5,203 nt of DNA, from the NCBI GenBank assembly GCA_022798855.1, contig JAAWNI010000161.1, forward strand, positions 1 to 5,203, read 5' to 3'. Source of the DNA: Lawsonibacter sp. (GTDB taxonomy: Bacteria; Bacillota; Clostridia; Oscillospirales; Oscillospiraceae). This document shows, in pieces, positions 1 to 4,924 of this stretch. The notes under the pieces are model-generated. The model did not search any database, was not told where the DNA came from, and was given only the letters and a program-made list of their open reading frames with translations. The position numbers and the translations under genes are program-made. Position 1 is the first letter of the stretch, and each line of letters starts with the position of its first letter.

Positions 1-193
1 GGTCGAAGACGTCGGCCAGGGTGGACAGCAGGGCGTCCTTGCCCTGGAAGTAGTGGTAGAAGGACCCCCGGGAGGTGCCGGACTCCTCGATGATCTCCTC
101 CACGGTGGTGTCGTCGTAGCCCTGGCGGTAGAAAAGCTTCCAGGCCGCGTCGATGATCTTTTCCCGGGTGTTCCGGGTGCTCTTTTTCGCCAT
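1..193 (-). CDS. TetR/AcrR-family transcriptional regulator, N-terminal part (runs off the window)
   Basis: Reading leftward from the ATG at 193-191 gives 64 codons that continue past base 1. The protein begins MAKKSTRNTREKIIDAAWKL, then FYRQGYDDTTVEEI (21-34) and SGTSRGSFYHYFQGKDALL (38-56). This is the TetR N-terminal DNA-binding domain: helix 1 with the aliphatic/aromatic core, the 'T(T)VEEI' helix 2, and the recognition helix with the family-typical GSFYHYFQGKDALL ending. The C-terminal ligand and dimer domain is outside the window, so no inducer can be proposed. A GAGG (complement of 199-202) sits 5 bases before the ATG and overlaps the stop of the upstream gene, which fits translational coupling. 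It is second in a leftward operon after a SUKH-like gene. Autoregulation through the palindrome at 931-949 is an inference. The family call is firm. Confidence 0.93.
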   Translation of the reverse strand, partial: MAKKSTRNTREKIIDAAWKLFYRQGYDDTTVEEIIEESGTSRGSFYHYFQGKDALLSTLADVFD

Positions 194-200
194 GTACGCC

Positions 201-908
201 TCAGTCCCCTTTGGTAATCTGGTAGGCCTTGCACCACTTGGTGTCAGACAGAATGGCCAGGACAGTCTTGGCGTCCGGGTCATAGCCGCAGCACACAGCC
301 AGGTCGAAGACACAGGGGGTCATGGGGGCGTCCGCCGGCTTTTCGCACGCTGTATACGTCCAGCCCGCCTTCTCCAGCACGTTCTGCCCGGTGTGGTAGC
401 TCTCGCCGCACAGGATGGCGCACAGGACGTATTTCAGATAGCCGGTCAGGTTGGGGGCAAACTGCTTCCAGCCGGTGGGAGCGTCCTCCTCGTGGAGCAT
501 GTAGACGACCGGGTCCGCCTGGCCCAGGTCCCCCTCCCGGATGCCGAAGTCCACCACTCCGGCTGCAAAGTCGCTGCCGATCTCCTGGTAGTTTTCCACC
601 AGAGTGGGCCACTCCTCCTTGGGCAGCTTGAAGAAGGGGCCAAAGGCGTCGTCCTCCTCCAGCTCCTCCGGGTGCTCCTCGTAGTACTCCTGGTCCTCCT
701 CCACACGCTCCTCAAGGACCTCGTAGGAGGTCCAGGCGGGGTGCTTGGTCCAGATGTCCGCCGTTTTAAACAGAGGGCTGTTATAGGCCCGGCTCAGGAA
801 ATCGTTCAGCAGGGCGGGGAGCCGGGGGTCGGGCTGGTAATCGGGGTTGGGCTGGCAGCCCAGGAGGTCCAGAAGCTCCAGAACAGAAATATCGTAGTTG
901 AAAGCCAT
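201..908 (-). CDS. SUKH/SMI1-KNR4-like protein (tentative), first gene of the TetR operon
   Basis: This 235-residue soluble protein has no signal peptide or membrane helix. It starts at an ATG (complement of 906-908) with a strong AAGGAGG seven bases upstream. Residues 28-45 (PRLPALLNDFLSRAYNSP) resemble the 'LP..y..FL' opening of SMI1/KNR4 (SUKH) domains. Residues 93-140 (FKLPKEEW, VENYQEIGSDFAAGVVDFGI, ending in the strand DPVVYML) and 147-165 (WKQFAPNLTGYLKYVLCAI) fit the later strand and 'W...sl..yl' helix of that fold. Residues 64-87 are very acidic (E/D-rich). The C-terminal third has several cysteines (C189, C199, C206, C207, C226) with no clear metal motif. SUKH proteins are often immunity proteins to toxins or housekeeping scaffolds; no toxin is visible here, so the role is open. 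The family call rests on pattern memory, not on a search; a conserved hypothetical is the alternative. Confidence 0.55.
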   Translation of the reverse strand: MAFNYDISVLELLDLLGCQPNPDYQPDPRLPALLNDFLSRAYNSPLFKTADIWTKHPAWTSYEVLEERVEEDQEYYEEHPEELEEDDAFGPFFKLPKEEWPTLVENYQEIGSDFAAGVVDFGIREGDLGQADPVVYMLHEEDAPTGWKQFAPNLTGYLKYVLCAILCGESYHTGQNVLEKAGWTYTACEKPADAPMTPCVFDLAVCCGYDPDAKTVLAILSDTKWCKAYQITKGD

Positions 909-930
909 GTTTTTTCCTCCTTAAATCGGG

Positions 931-949
931 CCGCAACTGTCAGTTGCGG
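931..949. promoter_or_regulatory. Perfect 19-bp palindrome, candidate TetR operator
   Basis: CCGCAACTGTCAGTTGCGG is a perfect inverted repeat with 9-bp arms and a single central T. It lies between the divergent SUKH-tetR operon and the XRE gene: 22 bp upstream of the SUKH ATG and 20 bp upstream of the -35 box of the XRE gene. Length, symmetry and position next to a tetR operon are typical of TetR-family operators. Binding here would block elongation from the leftward promoter. As RNA it would form an 8-bp stem with a 3-base loop and no U-tract, so a terminator is unlikely. Confidence 0.65.
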
Positions 950-957
950 AAATTTCC
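948..957. promoter_or_regulatory. 10-bp palindrome GGAAATTTCC touching the candidate operator
   Basis: GGAAATTTCC is perfectly self-complementary and shares its first two G with the end of the 19-bp palindrome. It could be a second protein site, for example for the XRE-family regulator encoded to the right, or may be chance. No direct evidence of function. Confidence 0.25.
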
Positions 958-969
958 AAGCGGACTTGA

Positions 970-998
970 TTGCTTTTTGCCGCTCTGACACTCATAAT
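970..998 (+). promoter_or_regulatory. Rightward promoter for the XRE membrane regulator
   Basis: TTGCTT (970-975) and CATAAT (993-998) have a 17-bp spacer. The -35 is weak (3 of 6) and the -10 good (5 of 6). Start is expected near 1005. The -10 lies on top of the -10 of the leftward promoter, so the two probably compete for polymerase. Confidence 0.5.
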
Positions 999-1022
999 AG
1001 AGGAAAATCGAGAGGAGGTCAA
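994..1022 (-). promoter_or_regulatory. Leftward promoter for the SUKH-tetR operon
   Basis: On the minus strand TTGACC (complement of 1017-1022) and TATTAT (complement of 994-999) are separated by exactly 17 bp, close to the SigA consensus. Expected transcription start is near 987, giving a leader of about 79 bases that contains the 19-bp palindrome. Confidence 0.65.
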
Positions 1023-1026
1023 GTCT

Positions 1027-1704
1027 ATGACATTGGCGGAAAAAATATTGTCCCTGCGCACGGAGCGGGGCATGTCTCAGGACGACCTGGCGGAAAAGCT
1101 GGAGGTGTCCCGGCAGAGTGTAAGCAAGTGGGAGACGGCCCAGTCCACCCCTGACCTGGACAAAATCATCCGGCTGGCCGATCTGTTCGGCGTGAGTGTG
1201 GATGAGCTGGTTCGGGACGGGGAGCGCCCCCGGTCCCCGGAGCCGCCCCCGCCCCAGGTGGTCTATGCGGAGCGGCAGAGGGACGGGTTGACCGCAGTGC
1301 AGAAAATGGGCGTCGTTTTAGAAATCACCGGCGCGGCTCTTGCCATCATCGGCATCATGGGCGCACCGCTGCTGGTATTTGCGGCTGTGGCGTTCGTTGT
1401 TCTGGGTCTGCCTTTGCTGCTGGCGAAAAAGCATCCCTGGCTCATCATGGGCTGGCTGGCGGTGGGGCTGAGCCTCTCAATTTTAAATCCAAGCTTCGGC
1501 GTGTGTCCCTGGGGACTGATGGGTGGACTGCGGATACTGCGTCATTTGATCGTAAACTCGGCGATGAGACACCGAACCTATTATTTTGCCGCCGCCGTGG
1601 GGATTGTCCGGGGACTGCTGACCCTGACGCTTGCGGTTTTCACCGGACGGCTCTGCGGGAAGGCGTGGAAGGAAGCATGGCAGAAATGGAGAAGGGAGGG
1701 CTGA
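1027..1704 (+). CDS. XRE-family helix-turn-helix protein with C-terminal membrane domain
   Basis: The chosen ATG at 1027 gives 225 residues and has GAGGAGGT at 1012-1019 seven bases upstream; a TTG at 970 in frame would begin inside the promoter and is rejected. Residues 5-62 form a Cro/C1-type HTH: LRTERGMSQDDLAEKLEVSR, then QSVSKWETAQSTPDLDKIIR and LADLFGVSVDEL, with the usual S-R-Q-S-V-S-K-W-E recognition helix. A Pro-rich hinge (PRSPEPPPP, 68-76) leads to four likely membrane helices at about 94-112, 114-133, 138-155 and 185-207, and a basic Trp-rich tail (KAWKEAWQKWRREG). HTH-plus-membrane proteins of this kind are common in Firmicutes and are thought to couple DNA binding to an envelope signal; the target is unknown. 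It diverges from the SUKH-tetR operon and is followed by another small membrane protein. Confidence 0.88.
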   Translation: MTLAEKILSLRTERGMSQDDLAEKLEVSRQSVSKWETAQSTPDLDKIIRLADLFGVSVDELVRDGERPRSPEPPPPQVVYAERQRDGLTAVQKMGVVLEITGAALAIIGIMGAPLLVFAAVAFVVLGLPLLLAKKHPWLIMGWLAVGLSLSILNPSFGVCPWGLMGGLRILRHLIVNSAMRHRTYYFAAAVGIVRGLLTLTLAVFTGRLCGKAWKEAWQKWRREG

Positions 1705-1720
1705 AAGGTCATTTTTCTCG

Positions 1721-1749
1721 TTTACAGGCTGTTTCCCTTGTGATATAAT
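1721..1749 (+). promoter_or_regulatory. Strong SigA-type extended -10 promoter for the 113-residue membrane protein
   Basis: TTTACA (1721-1726), a 17-bp spacer, and a perfect TATAAT (1744-1749) preceded by TGA (1741-1743), which makes an extended -10. Start is expected near 1756, leaving a leader of about 48 bases before the ATG at 1804. Confidence 0.8.
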
Positions 1750-1803
1750 TTAATCAGAAAATCTTAGACGTATTTGCTGAAACGGTTCAAGGAGGGAAAA
1801 GAT

Positions 1804-2145
1804 ATGAAAAGATGTGAAAACACACCCGCCACACTCTATACAGCTACAATGGTTCTGGCCCAATTAGGCCTTCTGGCGCTCTGCGGCGGCATGATGCTGG
1901 AACGCGCAGACATCACGCTGCTGTCGCAAGCTGCTGCGTGGACAGGGGTTACCCTCTGCGCCCTTGTCCTTGTGCTGGCAATCATCCTTTTCCGGGTTGA
2001 CCGGCGCTATTGCAGATTGAAAGCGGGGCAGGAGCTGATTCCAGAGCAGTACAGAAAGGTTATCAGCTATACGACCTGGGCTGTGATTATTGCCCTTTTT
2101 GTGTGCGTCTTTATCAGCTTCCAATATGATAACGGCAGAATATGA
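1804..2145 (+). CDS. Small three-helix membrane protein, function unknown
   Basis: The ATG at 1804 has GGAGGG (1791-1796) seven bases upstream; a CTG-started version from 1774 would place the ribosome site inside the gene. The 113-residue product has three hydrophobic segments at about 11-32 (LYTATMVLAQLGLLALCGGM), 43-65 (AAWTGVTLCALVLVLAIILF) and 88-107 (ISYTTWAVIIALFVCVFISF). Between helices 2 and 3 is a basic, polar stretch (RVDRRYCRLKAGQELIPEQYRK), likely cytoplasmic. I recognise no family; it resembles the unannotated DUF-type small membrane proteins often found beside XRE regulators. It has its own promoter and terminator, but no terminator separates it from the XRE gene, so read-through is possible. 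Real gene: high confidence; function: none claimed. Confidence 0.75.
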   Translation: MKRCENTPATLYTATMVLAQLGLLALCGGMMLERADITLLSQAAAWTGVTLCALVLVLAIILFRVDRRYCRLKAGQELIPEQYRKVISYTTWAVIIALFVCVFISFQYDNGRI

Positions 2146-2161
2146 GAAACGGAAAGTTCTG

Positions 2162-2190
2162 AAAGGACGGCTGAAAAGCCGTCCTTTTCT
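2162..2190 (+). terminator. Intrinsic terminator after the small membrane protein
   Basis: AAAGGACGGCT (2162-2172) pairs perfectly with AGCCGTCCTTT (2177-2187) around a GAAA tetraloop, an 11-bp stem followed by TTTTCT. It begins 16 bases after the stop codon. Confidence 0.9.
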
Positions 2191-2206
2191 CCCGCCCCCC
2201 GCGGGG

Positions 2207-2346
2207 AAAGCCTCCCTTGCTAAAGGGAGGGGGGCCGCCGGCGAAGCCGGTGGTGGAGGGATTCCGTTCTATCGGCGCGCTCCCCATCGACGGAATCCCC
2301 CCGCCATGCTCCGCATGGCCCTCCCCCCTTTGACAAGGGGGGCTTT
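2207..2346. repeat. MITE/REP-like palindromic intergenic repeat, about 140 bp
   Basis: The two halves are imperfect inverted copies of each other. The left half starts AAAGCCTCCCTTGC and the right half, read in reverse, starts AAAGCCCCCCTTGT; both go on to a G-rich block, a small hairpin and GGATTCCGT. Hairpins seen: CCTCCCTT/AAGGGAGG (2211-2230), CCGGC/GCCGG with GAA loop (2238-2250), GGGATTCCGT/ACGGAATCCC (2258-2267 with 2290-2299, 22-base centre), CCATGC/GCATGG (2304-2318) and CCCCCCTT/AAGGGGGG (2323-2342). There is no ORF inside. Such non-coding palindromic units are scattered through many gut Clostridia genomes; I infer that this is one of a family. No clear target-site duplication was identified. 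Confidence 0.7.
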
Positions 2347-2349
2347 TTT
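2323..2349 (+). terminator. Terminator-like hairpin formed by the right end of the repeat
   Basis: CCCCCCTT (2323-2330) pairs with AAGGGGGG (2335-2342) around TGAC, followed by C and six T (2344-2349). It would back up the terminator at 2162 and insulate the promoter at 2371 from upstream read-through. Confidence 0.6.
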
Positions 2350-2370
2350 CTTTCCTCTCAACTTTTCCGG

Positions 2371-2399
2371 TTTACAACCACCCTTTCCTATGGTAGAAT
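2371..2399 (+). promoter_or_regulatory. SigA-type extended -10 promoter for the nucleotidase gene
   Basis: TTTACA (2371-2376), a 17-bp spacer and TAGAAT (2394-2399) preceded by TGG (2391-2393, extended -10). Start is expected near 2406. The -35 hexamer is the same as in the promoter at 1721, and both have the 17-bp spacer and TGn. Confidence 0.75.
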
Positions 2400-2430
2400 A
2401 GGGAGACTTGAACAAAGGAGCGTTTTTACT

Positions 2431-3006
2431 TTGGCCTACAACTTCTTCCCCATGATCTCCCGGATGCGGTACATCAACCGCTGGGGACTGATGCGCAACA
2501 CCCGGCTGGAGAACATCCAGGAGCACTCCCATCAGGTGGCCGTGCTGGCCCACGCCCTGGCCGTCATCGAGAACCGGTATTTCGGCGGCCAGATCGACCC
2601 CGGCGCCGTGGCGGTGGCCGCCCTGTACCACGACGCCAGCGAGATCCTCACCGGCGACATGCCCACCCCCATCAAGTACGACAACCCGGACATCCAGAGC
2701 GCCTATAAGGACGTGGAGGCGGTGGCGGAGAAAAAGCTGCTGTCCATGCTCCCCCCCGACCTGCGCCCCGACTTCGAGGAGGCCGTCACCATCCCCGACC
2801 CGGAGGTCCACGCGCTGGTGAAGGCGGCGGACAAGCTGTCCGCCTACCTCAAGTGTGTGGAGGAGCTGAAAGCGGGCAACACCGAATTCAAGAAGGCCAA
2901 AGAACAGACCCACGCCGCCCTGTGCCAAAATCCCAGCCCCGCCCTGAAATATTTTATGGAGCACTTCCTGGACGGGTTTGAATTGACATTGGACGAGTTG
3001 AATTGA
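2431..3006 (+). CDS. yfbR: HD-domain 5'-deoxynucleotidase, YfbR family
   Basis: The product (191 residues; E. coli YfbR is 199) is expected to hydrolyse deoxyribonucleoside 5'-monophosphates to deoxynucleoside and phosphate in the cytoplasm, a metal-dependent step in dNTP pool control. It aligns nearly end to end with my memory of YfbR: RYINRWGLMRNTRLENIQEH (13-32), YHDASEILTGDMPTPIKY (66-83), ADKLSAYLKCVEELKAGN (133-150). The metal-binding HD residues H32, H67, D68 and D134 are all present, as are the equivalents of the catalytic E72 (E71) and the R18-W19 substrate pocket pair (R17, W18). The start is a TTG at 2431 with AAAGGAG (2414-2420) 10 bases upstream; the ATG at 2452 has no ribosome site and would remove part of the first helix. 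It is first in a likely unit with the ACT and UPF0210 genes. Confidence 0.9.
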   Translation: MAYNFFPMISRMRYINRWGLMRNTRLENIQEHSHQVAVLAHALAVIENRYFGGQIDPGAVAVAALYHDASEILTGDMPTPIKYDNPDIQSAYKDVEAVAEKKLLSMLPPDLRPDFEEAVTIPDPEVHALVKAADKLSAYLKCVEELKAGNTEFKKAKEQTHAALCQNPSPALKYFMEHFLDGFELTLDELN

Positions 3007-3014
3007 CCAATCAG

Positions 3015-3094
3015 GTAGGGACACGATTTACCGTGTCCGCGTTTACCGAGGAATCTCCGCCAACACAGACGGCCGCGGCAGGCCGCGGCCCTAC
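3015..3094. repeat. GTAGGG...CCCTAC palindromic intergenic repeat, about 80 bp
   Basis: GTAGGG (3015-3020) and CCCTAC (3089-3094) are terminal inverted repeats. Inside are GGACACG/CGTGTCC (3019-3025 with 3032-3038, 6-base loop) and GGCCGCGG/CCGCGGCC (3071-3078 with 3083-3090, loop CAGG). There is no ORF and no U-tract, so it is not a good terminator. The unit fills most of the 109-bp gap between the nucleotidase and ACT genes and differs in sequence from the repeat at 2207. A dispersed REP/MITE-type unit is the likely explanation. Confidence 0.65.
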
Positions 3095-3115
3095 AAAGCA
3101 GAAAGGAATTTTGTT

Positions 3116-3385
3116 ATGAAAGCCATTGTCACCGTCATCGGCAAGGACCGGGTGGGCATCACCGCCTCCGTGTGTTCCCTGCTGGCCCAGCACAACATCA
3201 ACATTCTGGATATCACCCAGACCGTATTACAGGAGTTCTTCACCATGGTCATGCTGGTGGACACCGCCGCCTGCGAGCAGTCTGTCGGCGGCATGGCTGA
3301 CATTCTGGCCCAGGCCGGCCAGGAACAGGGCCTGTCCATCCGCATCCAGCGGGAGGACATCTTCAACGCCATGCACCGGATTTAA
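3116..3385 (+). CDS. ACT-domain protein, UPF0237 family
   Basis: This 89-residue protein is a single ACT domain and nothing else. It has the opening strand MKAIVTVIGK, the ligand-loop motif GKDRVGI (9-15), helix 1 with ITASVCSLLAQHNINILDI (15-33), the strand FFTMVMLVD (41-49) and a second helix/strand (60-85). ACT domains bind amino acids or other small ligands at dimer interfaces and regulate partners; the partner is probably the protein encoded next. AAAGGA at 3102-3107 lies eight bases before the ATG. The stop is 12 bases from the ATG chosen for the next gene. UPF0237 and UPF0210 genes are adjacent in many Firmicutes (in Streptococcus pneumoniae SP_0238/SP_0239 as I recall), which supports the pairing. 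The ligand is unknown; this is not the two-domain GcvR. Confidence 0.92.
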   Translation: MKAIVTVIGKDRVGITASVCSLLAQHNINILDITQTVLQEFFTMVMLVDTAACEQSVGGMADILAQAGQEQGLSIRIQREDIFNAMHRI

Positions 3386-3397
3386 GAGGTGGCCGAC

Positions 3398-4756
3398 ATG
3401 TTGAACCAACACGAAATCATGCAGACCATCCAGATGATTGACCAGCAGCATCTGGACGTGCGCACCATCACCATGGGCATCTCCCTGCTGTCCTGCGCCC
3501 ACAGCGACGTAAAGGCCGCCTGCGGCAAGGTGTACGATAAGATCACCAGATACGCCGAGAAGCTGGTGGCTACCGGCGAAGCCATCGAGAAGGAGTTCGG
3601 CATCCCCATCGTCAACAAGCGCATCTCCGTCACCCCCATCGCCCTGGTGGCCGCCGCCGCGGAGGCGGACAGCTATGTCCCCTTCGCCCAGGCGCTGGAC
3701 CGGGCGGCCAAGACCTGCGGCGTCAACTTCATCGGCGGCTTTTCCGCCCTGGTTCAGAAGGGCATGACCGACGCCGACCGCGTCCTCATCCGCTCCATCC
3801 CCGAGGCCCTGGCCACCACCGACATCGTGTGCGCTTCTGTCAACGTGGGCTCCACCAAGGCGGGCATCGACATGGACGCGGTGGCCCTTATGGGCCGGAC
3901 CATCAAGGACCTGGCGGAGAAGACCGCCGATAAGGGCGGTTTCGGCTGCGCCAAGCTGGTGGTCTTCTGCAACGCCGTGGAGGACAACCCCTTTATGGCC
4001 GGGGCGTTCCACGGGGTGGGCGAGCCGGAGAAGGTCATCAACGTGGGCGTCTCCGGCCCCGGCGTGGTGTACCACGCCCTCCAGGATGTGAAGGGCCAGC
4101 CCTTCGACGTGGTGGCCGAGACGGTGAAGAAGACCGCCTTCCGCATCACCCGCATGGGCCAGCTGGTAGCCCAGGAAGCCAGCCGCCGGCTGGACACCCC
4201 CTTTGGCATTGTGGACCTGTCCCTGGCCCCCACCCCCGCCATCGGGGACAGCGTGGCCCGGATTCTGGAGGAGATGGGCCTGGAGGTCTGCGGCACCCAC
4301 GGCACCACCGCCGCCTTGGCTTTGCTGAACGACGCGGTGAAGAAGGGGGGCGTCATGGCCTCCTCCCACGTGGGCGGGCTGTCCGGGGCCTTTATCCCCG
4401 TCAGCGAGGACGAGGGCATGATCGCCGCCGCCGCTTCCGGTGCCCTCACCCTGGATAAGCTGGAAGCTATGACCTGCGTGTGTTCCGTGGGCCTGGACAT
4501 GATCGCCGTCCCCGGCGATACCCCCGCTGAAACTATCTCCGCCATCATCGCCGACGAAGCGGCGATTGGTATGGTCAACTCCAAGACAACTGCCGTCCGC
4601 ATCATCCCCGCCCCCGGCTGTACCGTGGGGGATACGGTGGAGTTCGGCGGCCTGTTGGGCTCCGCCCCCATTCAGCCTGTCCACCCATTCTCCTCCAAGG
4701 AGTTCGTGGACCGGGGCGGACGCATCCCCGCCCCCATGCAGAGCTTGAAAAACTAA
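3398..4756 (+). CDS. UPF0210 / DUF711 'PFL family' protein
   Basis: The product of 452 residues matches the family's usual ~445-455 and is highly conserved throughout: RTITMGISLL (22-31), FIGGFSALVQKG (111-122), SVNVGSTKAGIDM (147-159), VEDNPFMAGAFHGVGE (194-209), VSGPGVV (218-224), DLSLAPTPAIGDS (273-285), GTHGTTAALALLND (299-312), GGLSGAFIPVSEDEGM (326-341) and GGRIPAP (440-446). The fold is related to pyruvate formate-lyase/ribonucleotide reductase barrels, but I see no canonical C-terminal glycyl-radical motif, so PFL activity is not implied. The biochemical role is unknown; ACT-domain partnership suggests amino-acid-responsive metabolism (inference). The start at ATG 3398 has GAGGTGG (3386-3392) five bases upstream; the in-frame GTG at 3389 would lie inside that site, so I rejected it. 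Confidence 0.93.
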   Translation: MLNQHEIMQTIQMIDQQHLDVRTITMGISLLSCAHSDVKAACGKVYDKITRYAEKLVATGEAIEKEFGIPIVNKRISVTPIALVAAAAEADSYVPFAQALDRAAKTCGVNFIGGFSALVQKGMTDADRVLIRSIPEALATTDIVCASVNVGSTKAGIDMDAVALMGRTIKDLAEKTADKGGFGCAKLVVFCNAVEDNPFMAGAFHGVGEPEKVINVGVSGPGVVYHALQDVKGQPFDVVAETVKKTAFRITRMGQLVAQEASRRLDTPFGIVDLSLAPTPAIGDSVARILEEMGLEVCGTHGTTAALALLNDAVKKGGVMASSHVGGLSGAFIPVSEDEGMIAAAASGALTLDKLEAMTCVCSVGLDMIAVPGDTPAETISAIIADEAAIGMVNSKTTAVRIIPAPGCTVGDTVEFGGLLGSAPIQPVHPFSSKEFVDRGGRIPAPMQSLKN

Positions 4757-4767
4757 ATGTTTCACCC

Positions 4768-4800
4768 AAAGGGGCCGTCCGAAAGGACGGCCCCTTTTTT
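4768..4800 (+). terminator. Strong intrinsic terminator after the UPF0210 gene
   Basis: AAAGGGGCCGTCC (4768-4780) pairs perfectly with GGACGGCCCCTTT (4785-4797) around a GAAA tetraloop: a 13-bp stem ending in six T (4795-4800), 11 bases after the stop codon. It is partly symmetric but lacks a U-tract on the minus strand beyond the AAA of the stem. Confidence 0.95.
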
Positions 4801-4827
4801 GCACCTGTTTTTTGTAAAACACCCCCA

Positions 4828-4924
4828 GGTCTACCAAATGTCTACCAAAAAACGGCGTCAAAGCCTTGGGGCACAAGGGATTGGAAAAACCTCCCTGGAG
4901 GGCTGGTCTACCAAATGTCTACCA
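4828..4924. repeat. Exact 20-bp direct repeat built of paired GTCTACCA octamers
   Basis: GGTCTACCAAATGTCTACCA occurs at 4828-4847 and again at 4905-4924 with no mismatch; the two starts are 77 bp apart. Each copy contains the octamer GTCTACCA twice, 11 bp apart (4829 and 4840; 4906 and 4917), so there are four octamers in the same direction. Paired short direct repeats at about one helical turn are seen in regulator arrays and in arm-type sites of tyrosine integrases; no integrase is in the window, so the role is unassigned. Confidence 0.8.

Noticed and set aside
153..1154. Long plus-strand open frame opposite the SUKH-like gene
   Set aside because: It runs antisense to two genes with clear ribosome sites and domains, lacks its own ribosome site, and has low-complexity Val/Gly/Leu-rich content typical of an antisense shadow in GC-rich DNA.
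2090..2401. Open frame crossing the terminator and the 140-bp repeat
   Set aside because: It begins inside the membrane-protein gene and its content (PPPAGKASLAKGRGA) is translation of hairpin repeat sequence.
2977..3007. Short direct repeat TTGAATTGAC at 20-bp spacing across the end of the nucleotidase gene, containing TTGACA
   Set aside because: No -10 box at 16-18 bp follows either copy, and the codons encode the normal C-terminal end, so a promoter for the ACT gene was not called.
2269..3024. Minus-strand open frame opposite the nucleotidase gene
   Set aside because: It is antisense to a protein with all catalytic residues intact and extends into the palindromic repeat; no ribosome site or domain.
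3019..3038. GGACACG/CGTGTCC hairpin as terminator of the nucleotidase gene
   Set aside because: It is followed by CGCGTTTACC with no U-tract; better explained as part of the palindromic repeat.
3227..4876. 549-residue minus-strand open frame opposite the UPF0210 gene
   Set aside because: It is His/Gly/Asp-rich shadow sequence, reads through the terminator, and lies antisense to a highly conserved gene.
4828..4924. CRISPR array
   Set aside because: Only two repeat units of 20 bp with a single 57-bp interval, internal octamer structure, and no cas gene; not a CRISPR pattern.
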